The notes under the pieces are model-generated. The model was given only the letters and a program-made list of their open reading frames with translations, was not told the DNA's origin and ran no database searches. From Symbiodinium natans (Eukaryota > Sar > Dinophyceae > Suessiales > Symbiodiniaceae), in NCBI GenBank assembly GCA_905221605.1, contig CAJNDS010000659.1:1-64000 (forward strand): a DNA stretch of 64,000 bases, written 5' to 3'. A program made the position numbers and the translations under genes. This document shows, in pieces, positions 9,901 through 18,170 of this stretch. Each line of letters opens with the position of its first letter. Positions within the stretch are counted from its first letter, which is position 1.

Positions 9901-11628
9901 CTGTCGGCGTACTTGGGAAACCAAGGATTCCAGCAGATCTTGGACCCTACAATCTTCCGCAAGAAAACCAAGAATGGTTTGGTGATTGTCCTCTTTTACG
10001 TTGACGATCTGTTGATTTGGGCCGAGAACACCGCCGAAGCTCGAAAAGTGTTTGAAGACCTGAAGAAACGCTACAAGCTTAAGCTAACAGGTGAGCTCTT
10101 GGAAAGAAAACCAGGTGAGGTGTCTTTCTTGGGACGTAGGATCTTCCGGAAGAAGACCGGAGAGCCCTGCGTATACTTTGGCTTGGACGCTAAGTACCTG
10201 AGGTCTTGCTGTGAGGAGTACGGAATCACTAAGGTGGCGCCGAAGCTTCCACCATTAGAGCGGCGGTGTGCCGACCTCATCAAGAAAGGACAGGACACAC
10301 CTCTTACGCCAGAGGCGCACGAGCGCTATAGGCGTACCTTGGGACGCTTAGCCTGGGCGTCGCTTTCAAGACCTGATTTGCAGTGTGTATGCGGTTTTCT
10401 AGGAAGACACCAGTCAGCCCCCAATGAAGCAGCCGAAGCTTGTATGAGGGATGTTCTGAGGTGGGTGTCTGGTTTACCGCATAAGGTCCAAGTGTTCCCC
10501 TCACGTAGAGAGCTTTTAGCCCCTGATGAGGACCGAGAGTCAGTGTCGTGTTTTGTTGACGCGTCTTGGGGTTTGAACTCTGTGAGTGGTGGAATTGTGA
10601 CCTGGAACAACTGTTGCTTGAAGACGTTCAGTAGGAAACAGACGACCGTAGCTCTGTCATCGGCAGAAGCCGAGCTGGCAGCACTAACTGAAATCGCCAG
10701 AGAGGGATTGTATATATCTCTGTTGGTGCAGACGATGGTGGAGGGGATGCCTTCTGATTCGGAGGAAGGCCGATATCAGTTGCACGCGTACGGGGACTCT
10801 GAAAGCGCCCTGTCCATAGCGCAAATGAGTACCCTCCTTAGGAAAGTCCGCCACATAGAGTTGAGAGCTGCTTTTCTCCAACAACTAGTCGCTAAGGAAA
10901 GATTGACGCTGGAGTATATACCGGGGAAACTCAACCCCGCAGATGCTCTACCGAAATCCCCAACTGCGGAGAATTTGGTCAGTCTTTGTGAGGCAGCTGG
11001 CCTCATTACCGAGCCAGAATCGTGGTCGTCGATCTCCGAAGAAAACGTCGAAGAAGTAAGAAATGAGCCCAATATCACTGAGGAAGTATCTTCGAACGCA
11101 GTAAGGTCCTCTCCGCTGGAGGTTCCGAGCTCTTGGATGGAAGCCGCGACGGCAGTGGCTAGAGGGACAGTGTCGCTCGTCGTTCTGGAGCTTTGCTGCG
11201 AAGAGTCGAGTGCTAGAGCGAGAGCGTGTGCTCGAGAGAAAGGCATAGCGTACTTCGGAGTGACTCGGGAAATCAATCTTCTGAGTAGGAACACCTTTCT
11301 TGTTCTTGAAGAGATCTTAAGAGTCCTGAAGCAGGGAAAGGTCCGTGTCTTTGCGCATTTGTCTACGCTCTGCAGCTCAGGCTGCCCCTTGAGGTACCTG
11401 CGTTTCCGCAAGCGACGAGGTTTGGAACTTTGGCGGAAGACGCTAAAGATTCACAAGAGTTGCTGGAGACTTATAGGGAAGCTCTTCGGCCCCTATTCCT
11501 CGAACGAGGGTTTGCTGTTAACCCACGAATGGCCTGAAAGGTCCTCTTTGTGGAAGGAAACGGTATTTCTAGAAGTCTCTAAAAGCATTGGTCTGACGCA
11601 AGGATGTCTAGTAGATAGGTGCTGCTGA
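5521..11628 (+). CDS. Middle ORF plus integrase-RT-RNase H (Pol) of copia-type element
   Basis: The frame opens at ATG 5521, immediately after an in-frame TGA (5518-5520), and runs 2035 codons. The first ~400 residues are acidic and unrecognised. Between about 6,750 and 7,318 the protein-like frame is the +1 frame, and this frame is filler. Pol proper is recognisable from about 7,950. An integrase zinc finger (HX8H…CX2C) lies near 8140-8205. Integrase catalytic residues follow: D in GVDFYY (8278), D in FRCDNEQG (~8446) and E in GAVERQV (~8560). RT carries YVDDLL near 10,000, and RNase H has CFVDASWG (~10,550) and GDSESAL (~10,795). This is the enzyme set for cDNA synthesis and insertion. After RNase H the C-terminus has LELCC and STLCSSG motifs that loosely resemble a SAM-binding fold. 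Confidence 0.82.
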   Translation: MGAHLAMGPLGGQSSAPRRFAESPTPARSPTEEFYQEEMREAENQAEEVERMAAAEEEQRRALNAPLVAHVATDDEPRSEEPPVVLDALQVARMVPDNEEEGFEEESESDASPLTLEEQRALMDEAITRARRMLCEVSVSVEAGTEPPPSFKPLETESWGTWTAGPTRKELFLKWEAAIYADAGQYEVWESHHRMGEPIPLCRDCLGHPINMLSKVAHDPDYLPKYCTGGVLPAMDLEPDQVECVPVCPGYVSMNSCSWAHGIIPPERCYILQEPKDLERYFGPKRFAEVEILTTELLDAHYKILDDLNEAESLRGFGVTEGMVNKALEEVSSSLTSGASFHPHVRPNSNVHTLIYKYLLRAARVLRVHSIHSHQYYDIEATLLEPPDGVQGWHVDVCWDLLGRQLRSRALDATCATTARRRSYLGRGRGRRFVHPQGIHRAGVVRAEGARGNSWWKFGAISEDLLGRPNGECPLDSWRYTEAGGTTFTGNGATGAAFTIGSFGSNGTTITRGIHGATSTSTSSSVQNASKASTSFERRRELFGVGSPKHTCGASIANVPGAHGGIGSRPFQKPTKAATFGCSKRCKGRYKRGRSRSSLKAKMRQCSSVAPHRCFAPRQAKREPAQTHKQVGHFEWHENLTCCGLSLACLTCRGMETFWLGNISLEAPGVKRHLVVGPLGEIGGSKPRVKRTLVGVVVSGLWKLLEKCFQRGSKRAPEMSKIKTRKGGGWIRIRTRKCFKRVCVERILLVGRKSPKAPNKGKPKTLKLLACLRHVWHVLAWCLDVVCCVLKGNDEKVPEGGLKQPLTGHLRMLRGLPLPGSGTGSDPLILDRDDVEPSSSLNQPNRSPQNPEQPLEAPIPQGEEIEERIPLRSHALQVHRSRGHFPYDVNCESCCSSKGKVPARRLKRQLQKENQTIGVDFYYFGKLRVLLLVHVASRYSMSIPAMELHDPNLLFNIDRFIREIGLHQKTLTFRCDNEQGLISMCERVAAQRRENPTMVDVVPGYRPQSKGAVERQVSAMKQGFWSIWLDLEAEVKRRRPAEEGGAAWQLPLGGMLWQTCLLYAARSFNLWSFDSNNSTTAIDRLHEEIVQRTRTLPFGCSAQAKVGGSKRHLEKFRGAKTVRVSYLGPVHPRGGGVYGTVIGGDGEIEVFPACRGIFERDEPTYDSPTLELLAKANPLVLDTQDPEKPLLFEPPAEPMVPKEEEIEAPEDEEMLPDYVPDYEPTEVGSEGHEGVAGGDLPEPDMEDMEIDWLTDHYLQKLGEGPDCRAVSNQAASSFELKFGGSRICCQVPQQAVSETSGELLDPKLLYLSMKLELEELESFNVGEVVSEREAYRLAKESGRRVLSSRWVNTVKKPGLYRSRLVVRDFAAMGGTTLAEGIYSPTTSLEGLRLLLSVLCRKGSVLSCDVSVAFMHAAIARPEFVQLPSNIGNAKTGEKVFLKLFRAMNGLRSAPLSWYKELSAYLGNQGFQQILDPTIFRKKTKNGLVIVLFYVDDLLIWAENTAEARKVFEDLKKRYKLKLTGELLERKPGEVSFLGRRIFRKKTGEPCVYFGLDAKYLRSCCEEYGITKVAPKLPPLERRCADLIKKGQDTPLTPEAHERYRRTLGRLAWASLSRPDLQCVCGFLGRHQSAPNEAAEACMRDVLRWVSGLPHKVQVFPSRRELLAPDEDRESVSCFVDASWGLNSVSGGIVTWNNCCLKTFSRKQTTVALSSAEAELAALTEIAREGLYISLLVQTMVEGMPSDSEEGRYQLHAYGDSESALSIAQMSTLLRKVRHIELRAAFLQQLVAKERLTLEYIPGKLNPADALPKSPTAENLVSLCEAAGLITEPESWSSISEENVEEVRNEPNITEEVSSNAVRSSPLEVPSSWMEAATAVARGTVSLVVLELCCEESSARARACAREKGIAYFGVTREINLLSRNTFLVLEEILRVLKQGKVRVFAHLSTLCSSGCPLRYLRFRKRRGLELWRKTLKIHKSCWRLIGKLFGPYSSNEGLLLTHEWPERSSLWKETVFLEVSKSIGLTQGCLVDRCC
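6755..7318 (+). CDS. Proline-rich end of the middle ORF, in shifted frame
   Basis: After the TAG at 6752-6754 this frame reads an acidic helix (…EEDPTSEEEEDVDSS…) and then several PPSP repeats (PAEPPSP, PPEPPSP, PTEPPSP) and an SR-like RSRSPRR motif, ending at TAA 7316-7318. Composition is far more protein-like than the overlapping pol frame here. It appears to continue the middle ORF that starts at 5521 after a one-base shift near 6,750. A small intron or a real frameshift mutation cannot be told apart by eye. No function is assigned; Pro-rich/SR-like tails are common protein- or RNA-binding regions. Confidence 0.5.
   Translation, partial: TRPAPPQLEEDPTSEEEEDVDSSILKEYTELGWYVQKVLEEIRGGNLAPSPKIYLEGQMVNAPSTHGGTQRPAEPPSPAMVPPEPPSPSGVLAPTEPPSPAESMVPPLPPPVPRFKMPQRPPRPLSGEGNYSVWDLLNTPVEPPSPMSPVPTEVSDRGRSRSPRRLRHSDVVSDARAAISEAEAALR
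7428..7863 (+). repeat. Second and third GCATG-rich clusters between middle ORF and integrase
   Basis: At 7428-7488 and 7838-7863, GGCATG/ACATG words recur with TTTG spacers, as in the 5309-5400 block. The stretch from 7319 to about 7,950 is open in the pol frame but has no recognisable domain and is low in protein character. It may be a non-coding spacer or intron between the middle ORF and pol. Confidence 0.5.
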
Positions 11629-11729
11629 GTGCGTCTCTGAAGGAGTCTGGGACCTACCCGGAAGAGCTTGGAAAGGCTCTTGTCAGGATTGGAAAGAAGA
11701 TCCTGAAGCAGGAGGAAAGAAAGGACTGA
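11619..11729 (+). pseudogene. Probable displaced C-terminal tail of Pol
   Basis: After the pol stop at 11626-11628 the neighbouring frame reads SLKESGTYPEELGKALVRIG and a basic Lys/Glu-rich end, stopping with TGA at 11727-11729. It is protein-like and probably the original Pol C-terminus lost by a small indel near 11,620. No domain is recognised, so this is inference from composition and position. Confidence 0.4.
11710..11725 (+). other. Purine-only tract, candidate polypurine tract
   Basis: AGGAGGAAAGAAAGGA is 16 consecutive purines at the end of the pol coding region, where LTR elements carry the plus-strand primer tract. No LTR copy can be recognised after it, so the assignment is tentative. 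Confidence 0.35.
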
Positions 11730-11769
11730 AGGGAACTACCCCAGAAGTGCAGAATTGGCCTCAGTCAAT

Positions 11770-14700
11770 ATGGAACGGTCTATGGGGATTGACCACCCCG
11801 CCGGTAGAGGGATAGCGGCCTCTGAGAATCGGAGGGCATGGATCACCTCCCGGAAAAGCCACAGGAAGTATGCCCTGTGCATGCAAGAGGCAGCCACCGT
11901 AACCAGAGTCCATGAAGCCTTGCACGGCGAAGCTGGTTGTAGAGGCCGGTTCGCTCCGGGCGGCCTCTACCCGGTTGATGAGTTGATCGAACAACTCGGC
12001 ATCACCATCAACCAGTACAACCAGGCGGTCGCGCACGACGCCAACCAGCGGAAACCGAGGTTGGATACCTCGTACGCTGGCTACTTGCGTGCCTTCCAAG
12101 GCCACCCGGCCGATTGCGGCCATCCTATGGGATTCATGATGGAGGGCCTAAGTGAGACCGCCATCAACGATCTTATATATCGGCATGGCCCGGCCATGTG
12201 GCACGGCACGGACTTGCATGTCGTGCCGAGCCTGATCGAGAATGGCTTGGTCCCCGGCGGCGGGCCGGGAGGCCGCCTCGGGGTGCACTACATCCTAGGG
12301 CACTGCCCCACGCAGTGGGAGGACGGGAGACGCGGGTTCCGCCGCGGATCGACTTGCATAGTCGAGGTCCGGTTGGCGGTCCTGCGGGACGCCGGAGTGC
12401 CTATCTATGCGGGAGCAGATGGGGTGGCTCTCACTGGCCAGATTAGAGCCACCGGCATCTCCCGCATCTGGGCACTCCCCAAAGGCTCAGCTGTTTACTC
12501 CATCTTAATAGCTGAGTTAGAAGTGGATCGGTTGATCCAGCATGTCGACCTAAGGAGTTTAGGCGACATCAGTGCGGGCCCCCACCCGCCGTTGGGGCGA
12601 GGACCGAAACTGGGCACGGTCCAAGCGTCCCAAGCTGCTGCGGCCAGCAGTGGCGCGGCGAGCTCCTCGACGGTTGTGCTGGCCCCTGCGGGCCGTGTCA
12701 TGGCCGCGGGGGCCGCCCGACCTGTTACCCCTCCTAAGGCCGCGCCTAAGGCCAAAGGGCGTGCTTCAGGGGCTCCTAAGACTTCGATCTTTCCAGCGAA
12801 GCCCAAGGAGTATCCTAGGCGCAACGTCCCTGGCCCCAATGCCCTCGAGGCCGAAGACTCGCTCGAGGAAGAGGCAGCCCAAGAAGCTGAAGGTGTCGAG
12901 GAAGATAGTTCCAGCTCGGATCTTCCCGACACGCGGGCGCCCCAAGCCGCGGTCAAGGTGAAGGAGGACGAAGAGCCTGGTGGTGGGGCCCAGGCCGGGA
13001 GCATAGAGGAAGGAGTCCTCGAACTTGGCCAATCGGTGGTCAGCGCCGCGAAGGAGTACCTCGCGCGGTCCGAAGCTCTTCTGAGAGCGCAGAAACTCCA
13101 GTCGAAAATACTGGAGGTGGCGGGAACCGCGATGGTGAAGTTAGAAAAGATCACCAAGCGTGAGGAGTCCCTTAAAACTCTGCGCCGTGGGGGAGAGAAT
13201 CGGGCGGCCGGGGAAGGCGCCGACGGGGAAGAGGTGTCTGACGATGGTCAGGATGCCCCCGGGGGTGCGGGATCGAGCAGTTCCGCCAGGCCTTCAAGAG
13301 GCGGGACCGTCCGGTCCGCCCCGGCCCCAGAGGTGCCTCGCCCCAATGCTGACGGCCACTATGGATGCTCAGCTCCTGGATGCGGGCTGGCCTTTGAGTC
13401 GCTGGTGCAATACCACTTGCATCAGGCGGCCTGCCATGGCGCCTCTCTTCCGCCCAACCTGGGGATCAGCCCCTCCGCACCTCTTGACCCTTTTCGTCAA
13501 GACTGGCGGGGACGGTTGTTCCGCCGAGGAAAGGACGGTGGGTATGGGGAGGTGCCCATGCTCCGAGTGATTCGGTACCACAAAGCCAACGGGTACGATC
13601 ACTCGAAGGTCCCGCTCCTGAAGAGAGGGGACCGAATCCAGCTTGAGGACGGATCGCACCACATTTACGGTGGTAGTCATCCACCGGGGTGGCTTCGCGA
13701 TGACCCCGAGCTGGATCCCGCTCCAGAGAGTAGCGGTGGAGGGTCCACGCCCAAGAGCGAGCCCACGGAGGAGGCCGAGCATGGACCTCCGCGGGAGGCC
13801 GCTCCGCGCGGGCGGGCCCTCGGGCCGCCGACGAGCGACGTTCAGCAACGCCTTGCAGAGCGTCGTCGTTCCAAGCGGGATTACTCGCCAGACCTGGTGA
13901 CGCCTCTTGACGATCTCCATGCCCAGGAGATCGATTCCTTCTTCGCGGGCGACCCAGCCGCGGATAGCCTTGACGTCATTTTGATGCGCGCCGAGGTTCG
14001 CACTGAGTCCCACCTCAACGTTGGCCGGGAGCAAGAAGAGCCCCTGGTCAAGGAGGAACAGGAGGAGGAAGCTGAGGTTGTCAAGGACGAGGAGGTCTCG
14101 GTTGAGATGGAGGCAGGCACCGCGGATGAGGCGGACGATGTCGCCCTCCCAGCCAACCGAGCCTACGTCGAAGGCCGCTTTTACCCCTACGGCAGCTGGC
14201 GGTGCTTCTTCTGCGAAGCCATCAACCCGGTTACCGAGGACCAGTGCCTCACCACGCACGCGGGCGGCCCGAAAGCGGGCGCCCCGTGCGACGGCCGATG
14301 GATCAACGGGATCGACATCGGGTGGTGGGAGGTAGACCCTCAAACCGCGCCCGAGCAATGGAGGCGGAGGTTTTCTGCCGAAGCGCTTGAAGACCAACAA
14401 GCGCGGGCGGATGCCGCGAGGCTTCTCAGCGATGAGGAACTCGCTGAAGCCCTCCAGGCGGCCGAGGAGGCGCAGGCGGCCGAGCGCGCCAAGAAGCGAG
14501 AGCGGCGCCAGGCGGAGAAGGCGGAGCGCGATGACCACATCAGCGAAGCGCTCCGCATTGCAGGGTGGCAGTGCCCTAACTGCTATGAATGGAATCTTTC
14601 ATTCAGGCAGCTGTGCTTTCGCTGCAGCACCCCTCTCCGTTTGGCAGAGGTCGTCTCTCGCGGGATCCCTGATCCGCGGCGTGGCGAAGAGAGGGACTCT

Positions 14701-16560
14701 GGCTCCGAAAGCAGCCAGGACGAGCTGGAGCACGAGATCCTTCTGGCCAATCTTGCGATGGACCAAGAAACCATCCAACCTCTTCTTAGAAACAAACACA
14801 AGAAGAGGGGCGGTAAGCGACGTCGCGAAGAAGCGACGTACGGCAAGGGCCGCGACCCTTGGAGTGCTTGGGCAGATGCCCGTGGCAAGGGCCAGGGCAA
14901 GCCGAAGGGCAGAGGCAAGTCCGATGCCAAGGGCAAGCCCAAGGGGAGGGGCAGGTACGCCTGGGGCGCTTACGCCGCGGGCATAGTTGCCGCGCTCCAA
15001 CCCCGCCCAAGCACAAGCTGGGTCCCAGCCTTCCCGTGCGGGTCGGCCCGGCCGCCGCCAAGCGTTCCGCTTCCGCCGCGGACCCCCTTTTTCCTGGGTC
15101 GCGGGCTCCTCAATCGGTTGATGCACGCCCTCAACGGGAACATCAACGGCTGGTGGGGCCTGGCGGCTGCAGCGTCGGCGCCGATTGCCTTGCAGTTGCA
15201 CCGCGGGGCTGTGCATGTTGTCGAGGACTCCATGCACGCGGTTGCAACAATTTCGGCCGACGTGGTCGAGGAAATCGGTCATGGGGCCAGGCGGACAGTG
15301 TGGGTCGCCGGAACAGCCATCACTCTGGTAGTAGTGATCTTGTGCAGCGCTGTTCTGTGGTACGTGAGTCGTGCCGTTGCCAATCGCATTGCGCATCTGC
15401 GACATGGCAACACCGCGGCCCCTGAGGCGCGGCTGTCTCAACTCCTTGGCTCTGAAGCGACGTTTGAGGTCGCGAGCACTAAGAAAGGGGTGACCCATAA
15501 AGTTTGGGTGCACCTCAAGGAGGAGACAGCTGCCTGTGGCTGTCGTGCTTACCTAGCAGAGGGACGTTGCGGGCACTGCGATGCCGCAATGGACACCGCT
15601 CGATCCCTAGGGTTTTTGCACGCGGCCCAGCGAGGCGCGGGTTCTGCGCTCACAGATTCCATTCGGAGTACCGCCTCCGAAGCCCTAGCTAAGGGTAAGG
15701 TTGTGTTGGGTTTGGGGAACAGTGAAGGATGCTTCTCCCAACTTGCGGCCAAGAGCCGCGGGCTCTCCTGCTTTCAGGGGCTCGCGGGTCGTGACCTGGC
15801 CGCGGCCCCAGCAGATGGAGCGAGCGCAGCCCACGCACAGTCCGGCTTCGTGCAACGTGCCGCCACTGCCACTGTGGCGCGCACACCCAGCCGGAGGAAC
15901 AAGGGCCCAGTCCCCGCTAGGAGTTCTCCAGTCAAAGAAGCGGAATTCCTTGCGGGCGGGCCATACGTTCAGGCCGCCCAAACGCTGCTTGGGTCTGGAG
16001 CAGCAGAGGATGTGATCTACATCCGGGCGTACAGCTTAGATTGCCCATCCTGCATCGAGGCAATCGAAGCGTCGCTTAGCAGGGGCGCAGGCGTTCGGAT
16101 TGTCGCCGACATGGGACAATGCCACCGCACCAAACTGCAGTGGCAAGCGTTGAAACGCTTGGCGGCTGCAGGCGCCGAGGTGAAGGTGGGTTGCGGCACA
16201 TCCGTGCGCGACGCCTATGCTCGCGACGGCCGCGGGGCTAAAGTAGGTACCGGTATCCAAGGGCTTCACCATGCCAAGGCCCTTTGCCTACTGCGGCCTG
16301 ATGGCGCGGTGGTGCTGATTGGGAGCCTCAATTTTACCACAAGCAGCAAAGCCAATGCGGAGGCAGGGCTTAGGCTTGAGGTCGCCAAGACGCACCCGGT
16401 CGCGCAGTCCTACATCGAGGATTTCCAGAGGGTGTCGGCTGAGGCATTCTCCCTCGATGAGGCGGTCGCAAGGCGCCCTCAGTTGGAGCGAGCCAGTAGC
16501 TCCAACGTTGCTGGCATCGCCACTCGTGCCCCCAACACTGCTCCACAGGGTATCGAGTAG
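11770..16560 (+). CDS. KptA/Tpt1-like - zinc finger - SWIM - PLD nuclease fusion protein
   Basis: The first ATG is at 11770, giving 1596 residues in one exon; the frame is open slightly further upstream. In order: residues ~35-95 resemble the winged helix of RNA 2'-phosphotransferase (GGLYPVDELIEQLG). Residues ~95-250 match its ADP-ribosyltransferase fold (YLRAFQGHP, WHGTDLHVVPSLIENGL, GVHYILG); this family removes splice-junction 2'-phosphates from RNA. A long acidic/Pro-rich linker follows, with a C2H2 finger near 530-555, two RanBP2-like fingers near 810 and 932-955, and a Lys/Gly-rich basic tract near 1017-1060. A membrane segment lies at ~1176-1200, and a SWIM finger CGC-x8-CGH near 1256. 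A PLD domain occupies ~1413-1540 with a single HxK (HHAKAL) and GSLNFTTSS, as in MitoPLD/Zucchini. GC is much higher than in the adjacent pol. It may be a host gene or an ORF carried by the element. Confidence 0.8.
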   Translation: MERSMGIDHPAGRGIAASENRRAWITSRKSHRKYALCMQEAATVTRVHEALHGEAGCRGRFAPGGLYPVDELIEQLGITINQYNQAVAHDANQRKPRLDTSYAGYLRAFQGHPADCGHPMGFMMEGLSETAINDLIYRHGPAMWHGTDLHVVPSLIENGLVPGGGPGGRLGVHYILGHCPTQWEDGRRGFRRGSTCIVEVRLAVLRDAGVPIYAGADGVALTGQIRATGISRIWALPKGSAVYSILIAELEVDRLIQHVDLRSLGDISAGPHPPLGRGPKLGTVQASQAAAASSGAASSSTVVLAPAGRVMAAGAARPVTPPKAAPKAKGRASGAPKTSIFPAKPKEYPRRNVPGPNALEAEDSLEEEAAQEAEGVEEDSSSSDLPDTRAPQAAVKVKEDEEPGGGAQAGSIEEGVLELGQSVVSAAKEYLARSEALLRAQKLQSKILEVAGTAMVKLEKITKREESLKTLRRGGENRAAGEGADGEEVSDDGQDAPGGAGSSSSARPSRGGTVRSAPAPEVPRPNADGHYGCSAPGCGLAFESLVQYHLHQAACHGASLPPNLGISPSAPLDPFRQDWRGRLFRRGKDGGYGEVPMLRVIRYHKANGYDHSKVPLLKRGDRIQLEDGSHHIYGGSHPPGWLRDDPELDPAPESSGGGSTPKSEPTEEAEHGPPREAAPRGRALGPPTSDVQQRLAERRRSKRDYSPDLVTPLDDLHAQEIDSFFAGDPAADSLDVILMRAEVRTESHLNVGREQEEPLVKEEQEEEAEVVKDEEVSVEMEAGTADEADDVALPANRAYVEGRFYPYGSWRCFFCEAINPVTEDQCLTTHAGGPKAGAPCDGRWINGIDIGWWEVDPQTAPEQWRRRFSAEALEDQQARADAARLLSDEELAEALQAAEEAQAAERAKKRERRQAEKAERDDHISEALRIAGWQCPNCYEWNLSFRQLCFRCSTPLRLAEVVSRGIPDPRRGEERDSGSESSQDELEHEILLANLAMDQETIQPLLRNKHKKRGGKRRREEATYGKGRDPWSAWADARGKGQGKPKGRGKSDAKGKPKGRGRYAWGAYAAGIVAALQPRPSTSWVPAFPCGSARPPPSVPLPPRTPFFLGRGLLNRLMHALNGNINGWWGLAAAASAPIALQLHRGAVHVVEDSMHAVATISADVVEEIGHGARRTVWVAGTAITLVVVILCSAVLWYVSRAVANRIAHLRHGNTAAPEARLSQLLGSEATFEVASTKKGVTHKVWVHLKEETAACGCRAYLAEGRCGHCDAAMDTARSLGFLHAAQRGAGSALTDSIRSTASEALAKGKVVLGLGNSEGCFSQLAAKSRGLSCFQGLAGRDLAAAPADGASAAHAQSGFVQRAATATVARTPSRRNKGPVPARSSPVKEAEFLAGGPYVQAAQTLLGSGAAEDVIYIRAYSLDCPSCIEAIEASLSRGAGVRIVADMGQCHRTKLQWQALKRLAAAGAEVKVGCGTSVRDAYARDGRGAKVGTGIQGLHHAKALCLLRPDGAVVLIGSLNFTTSSKANAEAGLRLEVAKTHPVAQSYIEDFQRVSAEAFSLDEAVARRPQLERASSSNVAGIATRAPNTAPQGIE

Positions 16561-17537
16561 GCTGCGGCCAGTCGGCGCGGCGTGGTATGCATCCACGCAT
16601 TATCAGAGCAGGCGTTGCAGCACGGCACGTTGCTTCGCCAACCTTTTGCATTTTCTTTTGCTTGACTGCGGGCGAAAAGCCGCGGCAGGTTGGAAACCTG
16701 CCCATTTTGCATTCCCCGCACCTTTCTCCTCCGCCCTGCCTGTGGCCCCTCGTGCTGAGGGTGCTCTTTTGCAGGTGCTGCGGACCGTGTCCTGGTCGCG
16801 GCAATGCGCTCGCCGAAGCGCGTGTGAGCTGCATTGCCTGCGGCACAAGCCATGTGCGCGGCTCTCGCTGAGTCCGGTAGCCCGTAGGGTAGTTCCAGAT
16901 AGGTGAGTAGCCGTAGCCGTAGCTTAGGACCGGAAGTGTACAGTGTACCATAGTTTGTACCCTAGTCTGCGTACTGGCAGCTAGAGACCAGCTCGAGGAT
17001 TCAAGAGCCTCGCCCACCAGCAAAAGGGTGAGGACCTCCTGGGAAAGGGTGGTTAAGGGCTGCTGAGGGTTGCTGTCGTCGTGCGTTCGTTGTGGTGGTG
17101 CGGGCTAGCGTCCCTGCCGCATGCCAATGCTCATGATGTGCGGCACGCGACACCCTCGCCCTTCCCTTTCTGTGTTCAGCGCGAGTGCCTGCTGCACTCC
17201 GAGCTCGAGATGAGCTGGAAGCCTCGGCTGAGGGGCGAATGTGAGCAGGTCTAAGCACGCACGTTCCATGTGCAGAGCTGCCAGAACCAGTACTGTAGTT
17301 TTCCTTTGCATGTGTAGATTTTGCAATTCGTATCAATGCCAATATTTTGGCTCAAGTACCGAGCTTGTGCCTTTGAGCACGGTAGAGTCGTACAGTAGCT
17401 CCTAGGTTGCTGTGCGGTCCGACCGGACGCACTCAGGCGTAGCTGCACAAGTGCTTGGACTCACGAAGTCGTAAAACAGCGTGACCGGGCTGTGATTGCA
17501 TTGGCTTAGTGCAAGTCCAGTGCTGGTCGACTTCACA
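16561..17537 (+). other. Non-coding 3' flank with a spliced-leader-like 13-mer
   Basis: No gene is supported here. At 17344-17356 the sequence ATTTTGGCTCAAG matches the last 13 bases of the dinoflagellate spliced leader exactly. The bases before it (AATGCCAAT) resemble the leader's AGCC. It is not followed by a GT donor, so it is more like a leader relic than an SL RNA gene. No ORF follows it closely. Confidence 0.45.
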
Positions 17538-17915
<378 letters not shown>

Positions 17916-18037
17916 TACTATTGCTTCGATGCCGACGACCATGTTGTTTTTTTGCTGACTCAGCTACGGTTTTTGGCTTTGCCACTTCGAGGCAGGGGCC
18001 GTGTCTAGGCAGTCCGAGGACAAGTTTGCAAGTCCTG

Positions 18038-18170
18038 AACTTGACCTACACAGGGAGCCCAATACCCCTTAATTAAGGAATATAGCTTAAATCATAATAT
18101 GAAGCTCCTTAGAATTTCAGGTATATTGCTTAATGAAGGGGTATTGGGCTCTCTGGAAACTTGACCTACA
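18038..18170. mobile_element. Foldback MITE-like element with 13-bp flanking direct repeat
   Basis: The element spans 18051-18155 (105 bp). Its ends are near-perfect inverted repeats: CAGGGAGCCCAATACCCCTT at the left, and the right end reads CAGAGAGCCCAATACCCCTT on the other strand. The similarity continues inward for about 40 bp with few mismatches. The identical 13-mer AACTTGACCTACA flanks it at 18038-18050 and 18158-18170, like a target site duplication. It encodes nothing. The superfamily is unclear, because 13 bp is longer than usual for DNA transposons. Confidence 0.75.

Larger units (their letters stand above)
2733..11729 (+). mobile_element. Ty1/copia-type LTR retrotransposon, internal region
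   Basis: The order is gag with a CCHC knuckle, aspartic protease, a middle ORF, integrase, reverse transcriptase and RNase H. Integrase before RT is the copia order. A candidate PBS lies at the left and a 16-nt all-purine tract at 11710-11725. No 3' LTR copy was found to the right: a GC-rich unrelated ORF starts 40 nt after the pol tail. The element is therefore truncated at its 3' end, or its LTRs are too diverged to see by eye. At least two frame changes in pol suggest decay, introns or recoding. Confidence 0.8.

Noticed and set aside
17331-17400. SL RNA gene at the ATTTTGGCTCAAG match
   Set aside because: The leader's 5' half does not match well and the required GT donor after CAAG is absent.
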